Positions 27,101-42,100 of a DNA stretch of 64,000 nt are shown here, piece by piece. The translations under genes and the position numbers were made by a program. The notes beneath the pieces are model-generated. The model was not told the origin of the DNA and did not search any database. It saw only the letters and a list, made by a program, of their open reading frames with translations. How positions within the stretch are numbered: the stretch's first letter is position 1; every line of letters starts with the position of its first letter. The stretch is from Triops longicaudatus (Eukaryota; Arthropoda; Branchiopoda; Notostraca; Triopsidae): assembly GCA_022885665.1 (NCBI GenBank), contig JAGQDJ010000005.1, positions 558,001-622,000 of the forward strand, given 5' to 3'.

Positions 27101-30100
27101 TTAGGGAAGCAGGGAAAGAGTAAGCTTAATAACAAACAAAAGATTTAGTTAAACATTCTTTTAGCTTCCATGAAAGATGGTCATGGTACATAAGTTATGT
27201 ATTCATCCGTTATGTATGACCATGTGTCGGGCAACCAGTGCAAAGTACTGGCCCGAAGTCTAGTGTTTCCCAAAACCAGACGCTGCGTAGACACCTTGAC
27301 GGTAATTTCTTTAAGTCGGTTAGAAGTCGTCTGGCAGTCAGAAAATTTTATTTGGCTGCCAAACTTTGGAAAACTTTGACGAAACTTCGTAACATTTTTC
27401 TACGCCGCTAGTGGCCATTTTACCGACAAAGTTTTACGCCAAGTTTATGTAGAAAGCTCGGTTAAGTTCCACAGCAATGACAAGCGATTCTCATCTTGTG
27501 GTATTAAAGGGATCGGTTATCCTAACCAAATTGTAGACATCTAACGTGCCTGTACCTTTTTACAATGCTACTTGGTCGCTTCCTCGACTACCTTAAACGA
27601 TCTTTTAAGGATTACGATTTCAAAATCGTATCGGTATTTCTCGTAGTATAGTACCAGAATGGTTGAAATTCAATGCTCTGAGACCAGTAAAATATATAGT
27701 AGGCTATCATGCAAGTGGTTATAACTAGGAAAGAAAACAATAAAATCTTTCCCATCTCCTAATTAGAAGTGCGTTAAAATTATCTTATTAAAACACAATT
27801 GCATTGCAGCTTTGACTGAGGCGGATAGTAAATGTCTTCCTTTAAAGTATTTGAGTCCTTCAAATTTCGTAATATAAACTGTAAGACTTATTTCTTTATT
27901 CTTGATTTGCAAAACCCAAGACTAGAACTGCATATCTTTAATTTTTCCGTTCAGTTAACCAAGATATTAAGTAACGACTCTGGAAATACATCAGACTTTG
28001 TAAACTAAGCATGTGAATAGGGTGCGGTACAACTGGCAGTTAAGCTGTGTCGTTTCTGAAAAATCAACTTCTATTTCCTGGATTCCGTCTCAGCAATTTA
28101 CAGCTCAAAGAATCTTCAGTTTCCCTTTCAAGTCATTTTTTTCTTCCTTTCGTCACTTTCCCGTATCTCCTTTCTTTTCGTTTCTGTTTTCATTCCTAGC
28201 CAGCTACTGGCCCGCCTCTGTCAGTCGCTTTTGACCAAAGCCGCTTTTAGCTTGCTTGGCTTCTTTCCCCAAACGCGGACAGTCGCCTATCTCGATCCAA
28301 AGGAAAAGAGCTAAAAAATAAGGCGATGTCCAAAAACGAGGACTACAAGGGGGAAAAAAAACCTTCTGTAGTACCAAGTACAACTCAGTATTTTTTCTAT
28401 ATTTTTTCTTCAACCATTTCTTGCATTGCTTGTCGTTGCACTTAACAAGGAGCTGATAAAAAGTTCTATAAGAGTTTGTTTGCCAGAAATAGAGACTTAC
28501 CAGCATCGTAGTGTAACAATACCATTATCTACCAAGGCCTCGTTGCAGTGATTGTATCAAATTTACGAATGATGATACGGGGAGCTTTTGAAAGCACTAT
28601 TGTTCCGCAAACGGTTTTGGCCAAGCCAAGAATAATGTTACTCAAAGATTTTTCGGCTTTGCTGCAACTCCCCTTTAGTAAGAACCTCAGCGGTGTCAAA
28701 TTTCAACTGTGACATGACTACACCCATCTGGCGTTTTAAACTGAGAGCATCTTTTCAGTTATTTTTCTTTTCGGTGTTCAAAATCAATGATCTTTCAGCT
28801 TATGGAGTGTCTTTCTCGTCGTTTCTAGTGTCGATGCCCGTGACGGGCAGTTAGCTCATGCAGGCCACTGGTCAGCTGAGTTTGCATTTGGGCGGCGAGC
28901 CACGTTCGTTACGTCGCCGCTGCCATCGCCGTGGCCCTCGCTTCACTCGCAGTTAACCCCCTCATCCAGTGGCTTAGTCATAGAAGGCCTTCAAGACGGC
29001 GATGCGGGTGTGTACCGGTGCCGGGTGGATTTCCGTCAAGCCCAGACCCAAAACTCTTACGTGGCGCTTTCGGTTACGAGTAAGTACGAGTTTTTCCGTC
29101 CTTGTCGTTCTGTTTATTTGGGTTGGTTGATCCTCGGTAAGTTCCAGGAAGGAAGAATGGCAGAATGCCCTCCTTCCTCCCCAGAAAAAAATGTAAGGGA
29201 AAAAAGTTAAAAAATGGTGCTGCTTGCTTTCATTGCCACGTGTCACGAGCATCCGCCGTTGGCGAAAAACTTATATCCGTCTGCGTAAGCTTATGTGTTG
29301 CTTACTACTACTATGTTAGATTCCTGCTTACTGCCAAGGAAATAATCTCCTGTTAGTGAAAAGAGAGAGGAAACAGAGAAAGAAGGCTTATAATATTCAG
29401 AAAACCGGAGGAAGTAGGGCACATGGTGCTGCCAAGCGCGCAGATAATGCAGGGACCATTATGACATTGTTCATTCTAGCATTCTAATACAAACAGGGAA
29501 AGAGAATGGGACCCAGCCTCTTAGAAACGGACACTGAAAGATAAAGCAGCTCAGGTATTTTTTTATGATCTTTCAAGAAAGTGGAATTTCCATTTCTTCC
29601 AAGTGCCCCTAAGACCTTCTTAGCTAAAACTTCGAACAAGAGTTCTAGTTCGTCGTATCCCTCAGTGCAAGCCGAGCTTCAAGAGAACGTTTCATAAGAT
29701 TTCTCACAATTCATGAAAACCTGTTATTGCGTTTAAAAATGCATAACTCTTTTCACAAAATTACAAAGTAGACACTACAGTTTTCTACGTAAACGCAGAT
29801 TTTCAAGAAAAACTTCGAAAGGTCTATTTGCATTATCAGTAAAAACGCAACGCCACCATATTGGTTCTGCATCATCAACGCCCATAGCATATCTACATTG
29901 TTTACGGGTAATGGTGGAAAAATCACGCCGTCCAGAACCAGTAAGATGATATTTTGCCTTCAGAGGAAAAGACGGTGCCCTCTTTATTCATAAATAGCGG
30001 TAAAACAACTTACTGTATTTTCACGTTGGCTAAATTTTATCACCCGGTACATCGAGCGTGAGGAACTTGAATTGATGAAATAAACTTCGAATTAAGTAAG

Positions 30101-33100
30101 CTTGAATTGATTCATGAAAGTATGATTCAAAATAGAGCCATCAACATGGGTCGTAGTGTGTTCACCGCAACTCTGTAATGGCTGTAAGCATTTGTCATTA
30201 ATTGACCGTGAATTTCACACCACTCAAAGATGTGAACAATCATTATTAGTTACAATGAACTTTCCTATCGCTCTAGGAGCTGCTTAGTGGTTACGTGGAC
30301 TGCCATTGCTAGGAACAATAAATGTTATTCGTTTCGACCTCTAGTAGATGAAAAATGCAATCATACGAATGATCTCAGCAAAAAGAGAATTCGGGCACGG
30401 GTATTATTTAGGTTTATGTGCTACAGCTATCCTACAAAAACTGCAAGTCATGCAAACTAGCAGCAGATTTATAGTAAACGGATGATTACAAATTATCACC
30501 AACGCGCTACTGTGTGAGTCGTTTACTATGTACCCCGGCATCACTTGACAAGCAAATTGGTGCGCGTTCATGCATATGCTTAGCAGCGGCAGTTGGGGTA
30601 ATCGTGTTTTTGTATCCTGCCTGTACTTGCCTACTCCAACTGGATATTATCAATAAAATTTTTAATGCAGATATTTTCATATTTGTGGAAGGTTTTCATG
30701 AAATCTTTCCCAGCCATTTCGCAGAAACAGTAACAAACCCATGCATGAATGACTCAAGTTTAGCGCCTAAAAAGAAAACGGTCAGCTCCTGATCATGTTG
30801 CCAAAAGTGCTGGAGCTTTACAAGCGATTCTTCCGGATGAGTTAAAAGACCAAGTCGTATCATTTGTCGCCATGTTTTTCTTCTCGGGACGGATATTCAT
30901 ATTTGGTGTCCCCAACTTGAGCGGATTTTATGAGAACATTTTATTTTCTTCTCCTTATGCAAGTTTACTTCCATTTCTTTTCCTTTTCACTTTCTTTCTT
31001 TCACAAGTTTTTCGACTTAGTCATTCTTCTCCCTCGGAAAACTCTTTCCAAGGAAAGAAAAAATTCACAATACTGTTTGGGGTAAATCGCACCCTCCTAG
31101 CATGGTACTCGGTAGCATTTCCTCTGCTGCTGCTGTTGCAATTTACTGCGTTTTGTCGCCCATGATTTACATATGAGGTTAGCTTGCTGTCTGATTTCCA
31201 AGTAAAATAAGCGAAGTGCTGCTTGGGTTTGTTTCCCTCTTACGCCGCCGAAAAGTCAACAGGATATAGCGCAAGTATTGTCTTCCTCAAGTGTCGGTAC
31301 ACATTCCGCCTAGGTTTCTCTTCTCCAGTGTCACAAGAAACTGAAAAGTTTTTGTAACTTGTCCTATAAACTTTTGAATAAATACTTTTTCAGGTATGCA
31401 TTACAAAGAATTTTCCAACAGGAGATGACGGCATTGCCTAGGTAGGGATGAAATTTGTATCCAAGATGGTGTGCCGTATGTCTTTTGTCTTGTCATCATC
31501 CAGTGTTTTAACAATTGAATTACCCCATACATAGACGTATAACCCCACAGGCTCAAAGGTGCCGGTATTGTACGATCCGGTACTGCACCGGGTGTCATTT
31601 CCTAAACGAGAACTGTCACAAATGCCACTACCGGGCCTTGTCACGTACTGTACTCGACTCTTTTTTACAATGGTACTGGGGGTAATTTTAGACGGAGGGC
31701 AATTCCGTAGAGATATGATCTCAACTCGGAGCCAATATCCATTGAAGCTAAAAGGGTACGATATCTCTTTGAAGGTAAAAAAGGCAAACGAACAGTAAGA
31801 TCTTTGAGAATTCCTCTCCAACGCTGAAATATTTGCTGGCGTCTTTCAGCAGCTTCCCTTTTTCCTATAAAAAAGGATGGTAATATACTAGGACCACATT
31901 TAGTCTACCGATTCGGCTACTGAAAGCGTTTGGATAATAGAACAATGGTACAATAAGAAGGATTGCCATTTTTGGAGAAATTCTGAACTGAGGTCTTGAA
32001 TGTATGAGCATTGCGAAAGGGTTTTTAAGAGATTGTTGAACTCATATTTAATGAAATTAATATCTTGCTTGGAAAATAAATAAAAATTATGTACGCACTA
32101 ATTTGTTATCTACTTAGAAATGACATAGCGAATTCTACTGTTATGTTCAGTTTAATTGGACTTGGCTTATGACGGTTTAATTTTTGAAATAAATTGATTC
32201 AATGCAGTTGTGTATGGATTGAAGAACGCCTGGTTGAAACAATATCTAACTTGAAAAACTTTCGAACTTTAATTTATGCGTCGTGTAAGAAAACTGGTCG
32301 AAAGTTATTTTTAAGAATGTCGAAATAATTTTGTTCGTTTAGACGTTATTTTTTATTGATTTCCGGTGTGAAAAAAATTAGACAATTTTATACTTAATAT
32401 CATAATCTGATATTTTAATACATTCCTTGTAGCTTACTTGCGTAATAAGAAAGGGTATAAACATACAAATGCACAAAAAAGGTGAAAGAGGATGAGGCAT
32501 TTTGTCCCTTTTGGACGCCTAAGGTGAATTGAATAAGTGACAAAGAGAGAATGAATATCCATCCTCGTCCGTGCTTGGAAAGTTCCTCAACATGTTTTCC
32601 ACTCATTGTTGGCCCACGGAAATGTAGCAAGTGTTGTAGCAACAGGAAAGCTGAAATTCAAGCTCTTGTATCAACTTAAATAACGCTGGAAGGGGGAGCG
32701 AGAGTGCTCAAGGATACGTAATGGATATTGCAGCGGCAACAGCAGCAACACAGTTTGATTACTTCAGGTTGCATGCCTTCTAGCTTTGATTTGTCTTCCT
32801 CGGGTTTCCATTTTTCTTTTGCAAACCCCCCGCAGAGCTTTCAAGGAGAAAATTTCGTTTGAAAAGAACGCCTCTTGTCTTGTTTTCTCAGCGACACGCA
32901 CACAACTCTCCTCCATCCCCAAGAATACTTGTTTCTTCTGAATATTTGTATGCCAGAGGACCTACACATATGGAGGGAACAAGATAAACGACAACGAGAA
33001 AATCGAAGACACATGCTTCTGTACGGTACAGTACTGGCAACGAAAGAAGAAAGGGACTATACTCACGGAGAAAGAGGGATTTGCAGAATTTGATGAGCAA

Positions 33101-36100
33101 AAAACACTGTGAAATGCTATTTTCTTAGCCCCAAATATCTTTTGTAGATTGTCACTTTTCCCCAGCAGACTCGAAACAAATGTACGTCCCTCATGCGTCT
33201 TTTCCAATCTCAAGAAATAGACTGAGCTTATTGCACCGTCTACGGGAAAGTTCTGCTATCTGAACCACATCAACATGAATAACTATTGTTGCCATTGTCT
33301 TACAGTCACTTTCGTAGAGCAGTGTCCTCGGCATGCAGCTTCGTAGTATGGAATTACAGTATAGGGTCAAATCAGACAATCACCGTACCCATAAAGCGAG
33401 CGTGCAACATAACAAGCCAGGAAGCCGGCCGAAAGTGTCTCATGTAACAAATCGTGGTGTAAGGTCACGATGGGTAAGGCGCGTATGATCAACTAATATT
33501 TAGGAAATTGCGTGCAAAATTTAGTAAATATGTTGAAGGATTACGCAAAAGTTCTGTAACATTAAAGCTTAGCTTTTGTCGATGTACTGGTTTGGTATCG
33601 TTAAAAAAAGTAATATTGGGTTGTTAATTTGCAAAGTTGAGCTATTTTACCATTTTTTGACAGAGGAGCAACATGAAGAATGTTACCACACCGTATTTTG
33701 CGAAATTTATTATTTGGACAATCGTAATACTGTTTAGCGACCAGGGGTGTCACGAGGGTGTGGAGGGTGCATCCCCCATGATTGGTCAAAAGCCGATTCA
33801 GTAAAAAAAAAAAGTGCCGTAACGCAGGCGAAATAGTCAAGTGGGGTCTGTAAAATTATAGGGTCCATCCCACCCCCCCTGAAAACCCCCTCGCGACGCC
33901 CCTGTCCTAACTAGACTTATATTAGCTTGCAGAGTTGATCGCTTAACAAACTAGTTAAAGAAAGAGCACCACAAGGAGATTAGCATTGTAAGAAAGTTTA
34001 TTTATTCTGCACATGGAATCAAAATGTGTCGTATTTTATAAAGTTGTGAACATTACGTGACATCGTACTGGTAGACAAATAATTTTTTTAGCAGATCATC
34101 TTACAGGAAACGGCGTCCCATATAACGAATGATACGCATATAGAACTGTCGTTGAAAATGTTGAGTTCGTAATACAGGCTTCGCTGCATGTTGCTAGTTT
34201 CTGTTGGGTTTCTCTGTATTACGTGTTGTAGGTTTGTTCTTCTTTGGGGCCAATTTATCTCCCGTTCAGTCGTATTGTTCACTGCGGTGAAATTATGCGC
34301 TTGGAAAGTGATCCACTCCTTGTCACCCTTTGGGCTAATCCAAATTGATTGTCTGAAATATCAGAACAGAAGGAGACTGTAATATTGGGTAACCACGCTA
34401 GATGCTCACACTTGGTAGGAGGGAAAACTCTGGGGCTATTGCGTCGCACATTGCAAATAATATAGTCACATTTCAACGATTAAAAAAAATAATAATAAAA
34501 ATCAGTAGAGAAGAAGGTCCAAACTCTGTGGTCTAAGCTTCGACAAACGCATTTTTAGCTCTAGTACATACTGTTTTGTACTCCCGACTGCGGAAAATTG
34601 TTCTTGTAACTGCTCTGACTGTTCGTAGAAAGTTGGTATTCATTCTACTTTGTGGTTGTTGAGTTATTCAATTTCTGAAAATTAATGGCTGCCCGACTTT
34701 TCAAGAGCCACGTATAATTGGCCGTTTTTTGTAAGAAAATGCGTTAGTTAATAACACTTTCTTTAGTTACGCGCTTAGCTTAAGTGTCATAATTTCTCAG
34801 AAGTGTATATAATACTAAATATTAAGTGTATTTTTGAGAAAGTCCAAAAATTCACAAAGTAGTAATGTAAAAAATTTCGACTAGGCAACGTGCTGTACGC
34901 TAACCCGTGCCTCTTGCTACTGCAGTGGTGTCAGTGCGTCACACGCCTTGCACTTTCGAAGGTTTTAACCTGCCGCGAAAAATGTCGTGCAGTTAGCATT
35001 TGGCGTATTTGTTTGGGCTATTTTTTGTAACAAAAAGTAATTTGTACTTCTGCCTTTCGTTGTAAACACTTCTAATTCTATTTTTCCGTTTTGGGGATTC
35101 ATTAGTATCTTCTTCCCCAAGTAGTTGGAGTTTGGACCACATTTTCAAAATGTCGATTTTGAAGAAATTTGAGAAAATTGGAATAAATAAATTTTAGAAG
35201 ACTTTCGAAGTCATTTTTAAGCAGATATGTAGATGACACACTTGAGTACCTACTACGGAGGATTTTTTTCCTTAGCTTACTTCTAAGAGCATTTTTTTGA
35301 AAAAATAAAAATTGTAGTCGAAATTTAGACCAATTCTACTATCATTTTTACCGCATTTTCACTCCAAAAAAATCTTTTTCATTGATCTTCCACGTAAGTT
35401 TACGCATATTGCGGCGAAACGGTTGTACATACAAAAACAGTCGAAACAAAAAATAAAAAATATTTTTTCTTTTGAAATAGTCTTTTGAAAACTTTCATAA
35501 TCACTGCTGAAATTTTTCCTATTAAATAGTTTTTATTTTACTTTTTAATGTAATTTTTCAATTTCTTACGTGCTACAATGAAAGCTGTTTGTGTGCAATT
35601 TATTACTCGTGTTTGTGGTAGTCCCTACAGTGTTGCTACCGTTAAATAACTAATACACGTACAAAAAAGTATGAAATTTTCCACTTTAGTTGTAAGCTAC
35701 AAATGCATTAAATGTATCTGTACAAAAACAGTGAAACACAATTTTACTATAATGTACAAGCTATCTCGTAATAATTAAAAGCAACTACACGCAGAGAATA
35801 CGAAGTTCCCTGCTAAGATGTCAACTTTACGACAATCTATGGAATAATTTGACATCGTAAGCTGGAGAGTCGCAATTTATTCCATGGGTAGCTGGTGCTG
35901 GTATTTTACAAACCATTGGGCCTTTCTGCTCGTTTGGGTGTTGGTACACGTTCTTAGACATGCATACGTACTTTTCAAGACCACTCTTCTCCATTTGCTA
36001 CACGTTTTAGCCCTGTTCAATTAACGGAGCGAAGCCTGTTTTGGACCTCCAAGCTTGCGTTCTATGCCGATTAAAGCTTGTCTAACAAGGTTAATTTTAC

Positions 36101-39100
36101 ACTAGATTGAGTCCTTTGTAAGTGAACCGGCCCCCTGACTTGTAGGCGGTTTCTTCTCTTTTCTACTGAACCGTGGCTTTGCTTATACCGTACACTTGGC
36201 TGTTGGGAGCTGCACTCCCGGAATGGACCTCCCAAGAGAAAATTAACTCCCAAGTACAAGTACTAATGGGGCAGTAACTTTAAGCCTCAGTTCGCGGTAC
36301 CGGGAGACGAGAGTTCTCCTTCTTCCCTTTTCCGCTGTTTCTGATGCTGCCAGGATGGTGTCATCCTTGAAACTTTGCAAGGAGCATTGTCGCAAAGCGA
36401 CTGTAAGAGCTAAAACGGCCATTTTGAAGATGGAGATTATTACTTCATAACGTTAAGTTGACTTGAGAGCTGTATCGTGTTCACGTCACTCGTTACCTTG
36501 AATTACGTGACCTTCAAGGGACATTTCCAACTTCATTTCTTTGTGTGTATTTCCCTCACGGCAAATATTTTTCTACCTTTTAATAAAATTCTTTCTTACT
36601 TTTTTTTTTTAAAAAAAAAAATCCGAACGATGTGATCGTTATTTCTCCTTAATTTAATTTGGGGTAAAATTCCCGAAGCTCCCCCAGCTTCTACCGGTAC
36701 AACTCCAGAAAACTCTATAACTGTCGTAAAATTGAAAGTACATTTCGTTACTCTCCCTTGGGAGAACTGCTCGTTTTAAGACGGAAAACGTTCTTCTCTA
36801 ATTTTTTTCTGTTTGTGGGTAAAAAATAGCACTCTTCAAATTCTATCTCTACACGTTCTTTGCTTAAACGAAAACACTGCATGGGCAAAAAGAACAAAAT
36901 GCTTCTCGGACAGACAAAAATTCTGATGAATTTCTATCAGCGAAAACTTTGAATAAAAACAATTTTGAAATAATGCTCGATCAAGAAAATGGGATTAAGT
37001 AATTTTTTTGGCGCACTGTATCTTCCTTGAGAGAGGTGATTTAAACTTGACGTACAATTGCCCATCGCTGAACAGGGAAGGGAAAGTGATAAGAATGCGA
37101 TTTTTATTCGTTTTGGGAGGAAAAAAGGTGTCAAGATAAGCTCATGGAACCATTGAGTCGAATATTTATCGCGTATTTGTGGTGCTCCCTTGGTCCAATA
37201 ACTGTATTTCTGCAAGATCCAGCCAGCTTGGTTAGGCGATGTCTTTATTACTGCATCGCTAGCTGCTTTTCTTTTTTTTTCCATTGAGACCATGCAGCCT
37301 AACAAGAAATTAGACTCATTTCTATTCTGTTGTAATTCTTTGCTCGCCGCTTTCATAACACTTTCATAAAGCGATTTTGTTTGATACACAAAAAATCTTC
37401 TCTAAGTTGAAACCTAAGATTTTTGAATATCCCTAACGGAAATTCTACGTTTCTGCATTCATTCTTGGAATGTTTCTCCTCAGTTTTCTTGCAAGGCAAA
37501 CTAATCTAGAACTATTTGAGTAAGTTACGTTTAAAGAAATTCTGAGCCCATTCTTTTGCCCAAAAAAATCCAAGAAATCCAACGCAAAGTAGAAAAATTG
37601 CTAATTAATTTCGACTGAGTAACTTAACCCGTAACTAGGCATATTTCATTCATTATAGGTCTGCAGCATTCTTTCCTAATGAATTCTTGGCTTAGAAGTT
37701 TTTCTTCTTTTTTTCATCACTACAGCAATTGGCGAAAGAGGCTCAAAGTTGTATGCCACTAAATCCTGCTTCCGTCATGCTTTCTTTCGGACGTTATTTT
37801 TGAGACGAAATGAGAAGGAACTTACGCCTTCTTAAGAAGATGAGAAGTGGGAAATTTTTTGTCGTCATTGCTTCTGCGAATTTTTAAAGGAATTTGAAAG
37901 ACGCAAGGCAGGTTTTAATGCTTGTGAATTCGATCCAGCTGCTGCCGGATTCTTTTGCACGGGAATTGTTTAATCCATGGACTGGCGCTAGCGAGTGCCA
38001 AAACCATCCGGGTTTGGGTTGTCTGTAGTTATACGTAGAAGGCTAATCAAGACCAGTCCATTCGCCTGACGGTTGAAATGTCGAGATTCCATGGCAGAGA
38101 TTTCGCCCGACTAGTTCGTTAAGGCCCAATGAGAACGGAATTGAAGCCTGCGTCTTCGTCTTTTGCTTTGCCAACACAACTGCGAGTTGCAGATAAGACC
38201 AGAAATAGTGGGATTGGAACATATTTCTGCGTTCCGAAGCTTTTTCTTATCCAAATCTGCCTAGGAGAAGAAAACGATTCGGCAAGAAGTGTGCAGATTG
38301 ATCCCAAAGATGGTTATCAATGCGTTGCACAGTAATATCAAGCACAGTACTGGCTCTCTGTAAACTAATTTAGTTAAAATTAAGCAGGAAATTCTACGTT
38401 CGAAGCTCATTTTTCGGATTTGCAAACTTATGAATTCTGCAGAAATCCTTGGAAGTTCCGAGAAGATGGTTATGCACATGCGAAATTAGATGCGTTGGCC
38501 TCTCTCTGGAGGATGCATATCCTTCAGGAAATCTTGCAAGTTTTCTTTTCGTTGTAGTGAAGATGCGCAAAGGGAAGGAAAAATGTTTGTTGGTCAATTG
38601 CTTGGAGGGTTAGATTGAACAAAAAGCAATGAAGGCCGGAGGTAGAAATAGTCTTGCGTACCCTTGGGTAAATACTTTTAAGGTCTTGACGTTTCGGTCG
38701 CGAAGCTGCTTCACCGGCGACAAAGTATTGCCCGGGGCTCCGGAATCAAGAGCAACAACAATGCATAGTGTCAAATGCTAAAGCCGGGATAGCCGAATCA
38801 GAGAAAGGTTAATACCCTATTAAAATTTTAACCCTCCCTTTTGGAAGCATTCGCGACGGAACCAACTAGGCTAAATGTCAAGAACATCCTAGCTGAGGAA
38901 TCCTTGAACTCCTCCTCTTTTTCCTACGTTGAAGTTACCTGGGAGATTTTCTTTCATGCAGATGGGGTAGAAATGCCATGGCTGCGGATAAGAGAAAGAG
39001 AAGTACGCGTAGTAATGCAGTGCGTGGCTCAGAGCTCGGAAGTGGGGTCCGAATCTTAAAACTTAACTCGTATTTTAGCAATAATGTTATGTAGTGAGAA

Positions 39101-42100
39101 AAAATCATCTTTAATAAGTGTTGGAGATCTTGCAGTTTCACTTAGTGGGCGCGTTAAACTAAAGTAACTTGAATTATGTTAATTAGGTGAAAAAAAGTTG
39201 CATTTTGACACGTTCTGTACATCTATTTTCGAAAAACTCAATAGAGAGAAAAAACTATCCTTACAACGCCATGAGCCTCATTTATAATACATTTTCTCAA
39301 CTGCTCGTATTAATATAGTCTGGGATGGCAAACTTTTGCATTTGTTCCTGCTTGAATACTAGTTAATTGATGTTGAATTAATTATGTACGTGGCCTTACT
39401 TTAACAGATATCTTAGGCATGAATTCATTATTCATAAGTAATAAATAGCAGTAACTGATAAGGAATATAAATGGTCGTATTGGATGCCAGACTGGTGAAT
39501 AGATTAAGAGTTTTTTATATATGTTTTATTATCTAATAGACACAACATATTGACATGAAAATGAGGCTAGATCAACACTGTCATGATCAAAGCTGATCGC
39601 TGAGGGATAAGGTGGATTTGACTCCAATCACGATTTTTATATAATGGAAACCACAATATGCAAATCCAAAGAATTGCGTATTATATCTCGTTCCGAACCT
39701 AAACTAAATCTCAATATTTGTGTCGAATAGATTATTGGTTAATTTATTTCTGTAATATTTCACTTTCGTGACAAAATTTCTTTCTTGCAGTTGTTTCTAA
39801 TTCTAGCATTTGTCGAACAGTTATGAATCTTCTGACCAAGGATGCTATTTTTTTTAGTCAAACTCATTGTTACCATACTCTGTGTCGTGTATATCATAAA
39901 CCGTTGACGCTTTCTGATTGCCGAACGTCTTCTTTGCGGAGCGAATTGACTGTTGCTTCAGTTAAAAATTTTGCGAACATTTCAAGCGTTTCGTTGTACA
40001 AAAGGTGAAAGGAAACTTGGTAGTTGAATTGAGGGTTCGTCCTGTAAATTCATGCTTACGTAGTTCAAGTAAAGAAGAAGAATTATTCTTCTGACAGCAG
40101 TTATATTCGTCCGTCTTGAAGATTGTGCTGTGTATACAGACGAGTCCATTCAAATTTATTCAGCGAAATTCATTGTAATTCAGTGTAAGGGCTACTGGCT
40201 TTCCTTTCCTTTGCAGAGCGATGTTATACTTTTCTTGGGCCTTTCTAACATTATTGGTTCTTTATCCATGACTTCAAACGTTCTATTAAGAAGCTGATTT
40301 ATCCCACAAAACTTAAGTTTCTGGCCGATTTCTCCAACAGATCGAAAAACTACGTGAAAAGGATAGCGAACAAGTGCACGTCTCATTCACAAACTAATTT
40401 ACTACCTTGGCTTTGGTGATAATTAAAACCTTTCCCCAAGTCAATAGCTTTTACACGCTACTTATTACATACCTTTAATGTAATTACCAGCTGTCGATTT
40501 ATTTGTCAGCCTAACTTGATTAAGGCACTCAATTACAAGATTCCATCCCTCTATTCTTCCTTGGGAGTAATTTTTCCGGCAGTCTTATTCATTCAATCCA
40601 CAAAGCATCCCTGAACTAGGCCCCTAAAGTCATATAACCTCTGCTGCCAGTACTCTTCTCCGGTGCCTCTATTCCATCATAGAACCTTTTATATTGGCTT
40701 TTAATTAGTCTGGGCGCCCTTACTCTTGCATCCTGCTCTCCTTTCTCCCAGAGCCTCTGTTCCCAGTTTGCCCGTACCTCCTGGCTCGTAGTCTTAAGTA
40801 TTCCAACACAAAAGTCAGGATAACAATGCCCTACAGGCATCAGCATACGTTTGGGTGGTTAATGAGCCTTCGGTTGTCGGAATTTCAATCTCTTCGTCCC
40901 CCGCTCTGCTTTTTTCGTCTTTCTGCTGCGATTCGCACCTTAATGTCTTTAAGCGACAGATTGGGTTTTCACAACTTTAAAAGGAAGATTATATCGAACA
41001 AAGTATTTCAAACTATCTGCGATAACAAACTTGCACCGTAAAATCCTGTAGGGTTCTGTTAACGCATCAATGTGTTTCTGCCTGAGCGCAGGGAACACAA
41101 TGGGAAAAAGACGTTCTAAAAGAGAAATAAACAGGGCTGAGTTTCATAGCTCAAGTCTTTTTTCTTGTTGGAAAGGATAGATCCTTTTGTTTCTGTTTTG
41201 TGTACCCGAAAAAATGGGGAGCTCATAGTAATGAAAGGAATTAAACCCTTACTGAAGGTACTTTTCTAAGCGCAACAGTGAAAGGGAGTAGACACAACTC
41301 GCTTGTTGCTACTTTCAAGGGGCAAAAACGAAACCTTTTCTTATTGTAATTTTAGACGGATGTATGGTAATATAAGCCCACAGACGACCCACTGGCGAAT
41401 GCGAAAGCCATATTTTCTCATCGCTTCTTGGTTCGTTATCTTTTACAGCTGCGTAATGAGGCTATAAAAGTTACAACCTGAACTAGCAACGGTATGACTT
41501 TGTTGCCGGTACTTGCTCGTCGTGACAATCTGTAATGGTGTTTCGTGCCGTGTGCGATTGCCCTGAGCCATTTTGCAGAAACAGCATGCGATAGTTGGAG
41601 GTATTACTACAGTATGCATTGATGGGAAGATTTTTACGGCGCATTAAGCGGGATTGGAAGCACAGATTTGCCTTGCTGGTAGTGTCAGGCACAAGCTGGA
41701 AACGTATTCATGAAACGGGGTAGAGTTTTTCAACGTTTTTTTTTCTTTGAAGACAGCATTGCTTTTTTATACGTATTAGACGTCGCTCCACCGTTTGTAA
41801 GTTGTAAAATCCATACTTCCATCTGATCTGCATCTATGCGTCAGGTTGGACTGTCTTCCTCTCTTTCTCTCTCTCACTGTTTCAGACGACTTTATAGTAC
41901 GTAGTCTAGCTTGCCCGAAGCTTTAAAATGTATCCAAAGAGCAATGGCTGTTGAATTTCCCAGGTTTGTCGTTAATAGTACTACAAAGCACGGCACTTTA
42001 AAATTTTAACACATTTGCTTATGGCAGTGTCTCTCAATAGTGGGTAAAATACCCAAAATGGGGTAAAATTCGTTCGGATTTAGGTAACAGATCCCATCTG

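Noticed and set aside
31540..31700. Cluster of GGTACCGG-like words (ggtgccggtattgtac, ccggtactgcaccggg)
   Set aside because: No consistent repeat unit, inverted ends or open-frame product could be defined.
39791..40004. Exon-like segment in intron 2 with a good tttcttgcag acceptor and a 71-codon open frame
   Set aside because: It would enter in phase 1 but leave in phase 2, so it cannot be spliced between exons B and C. The peptide has no recognised motif.
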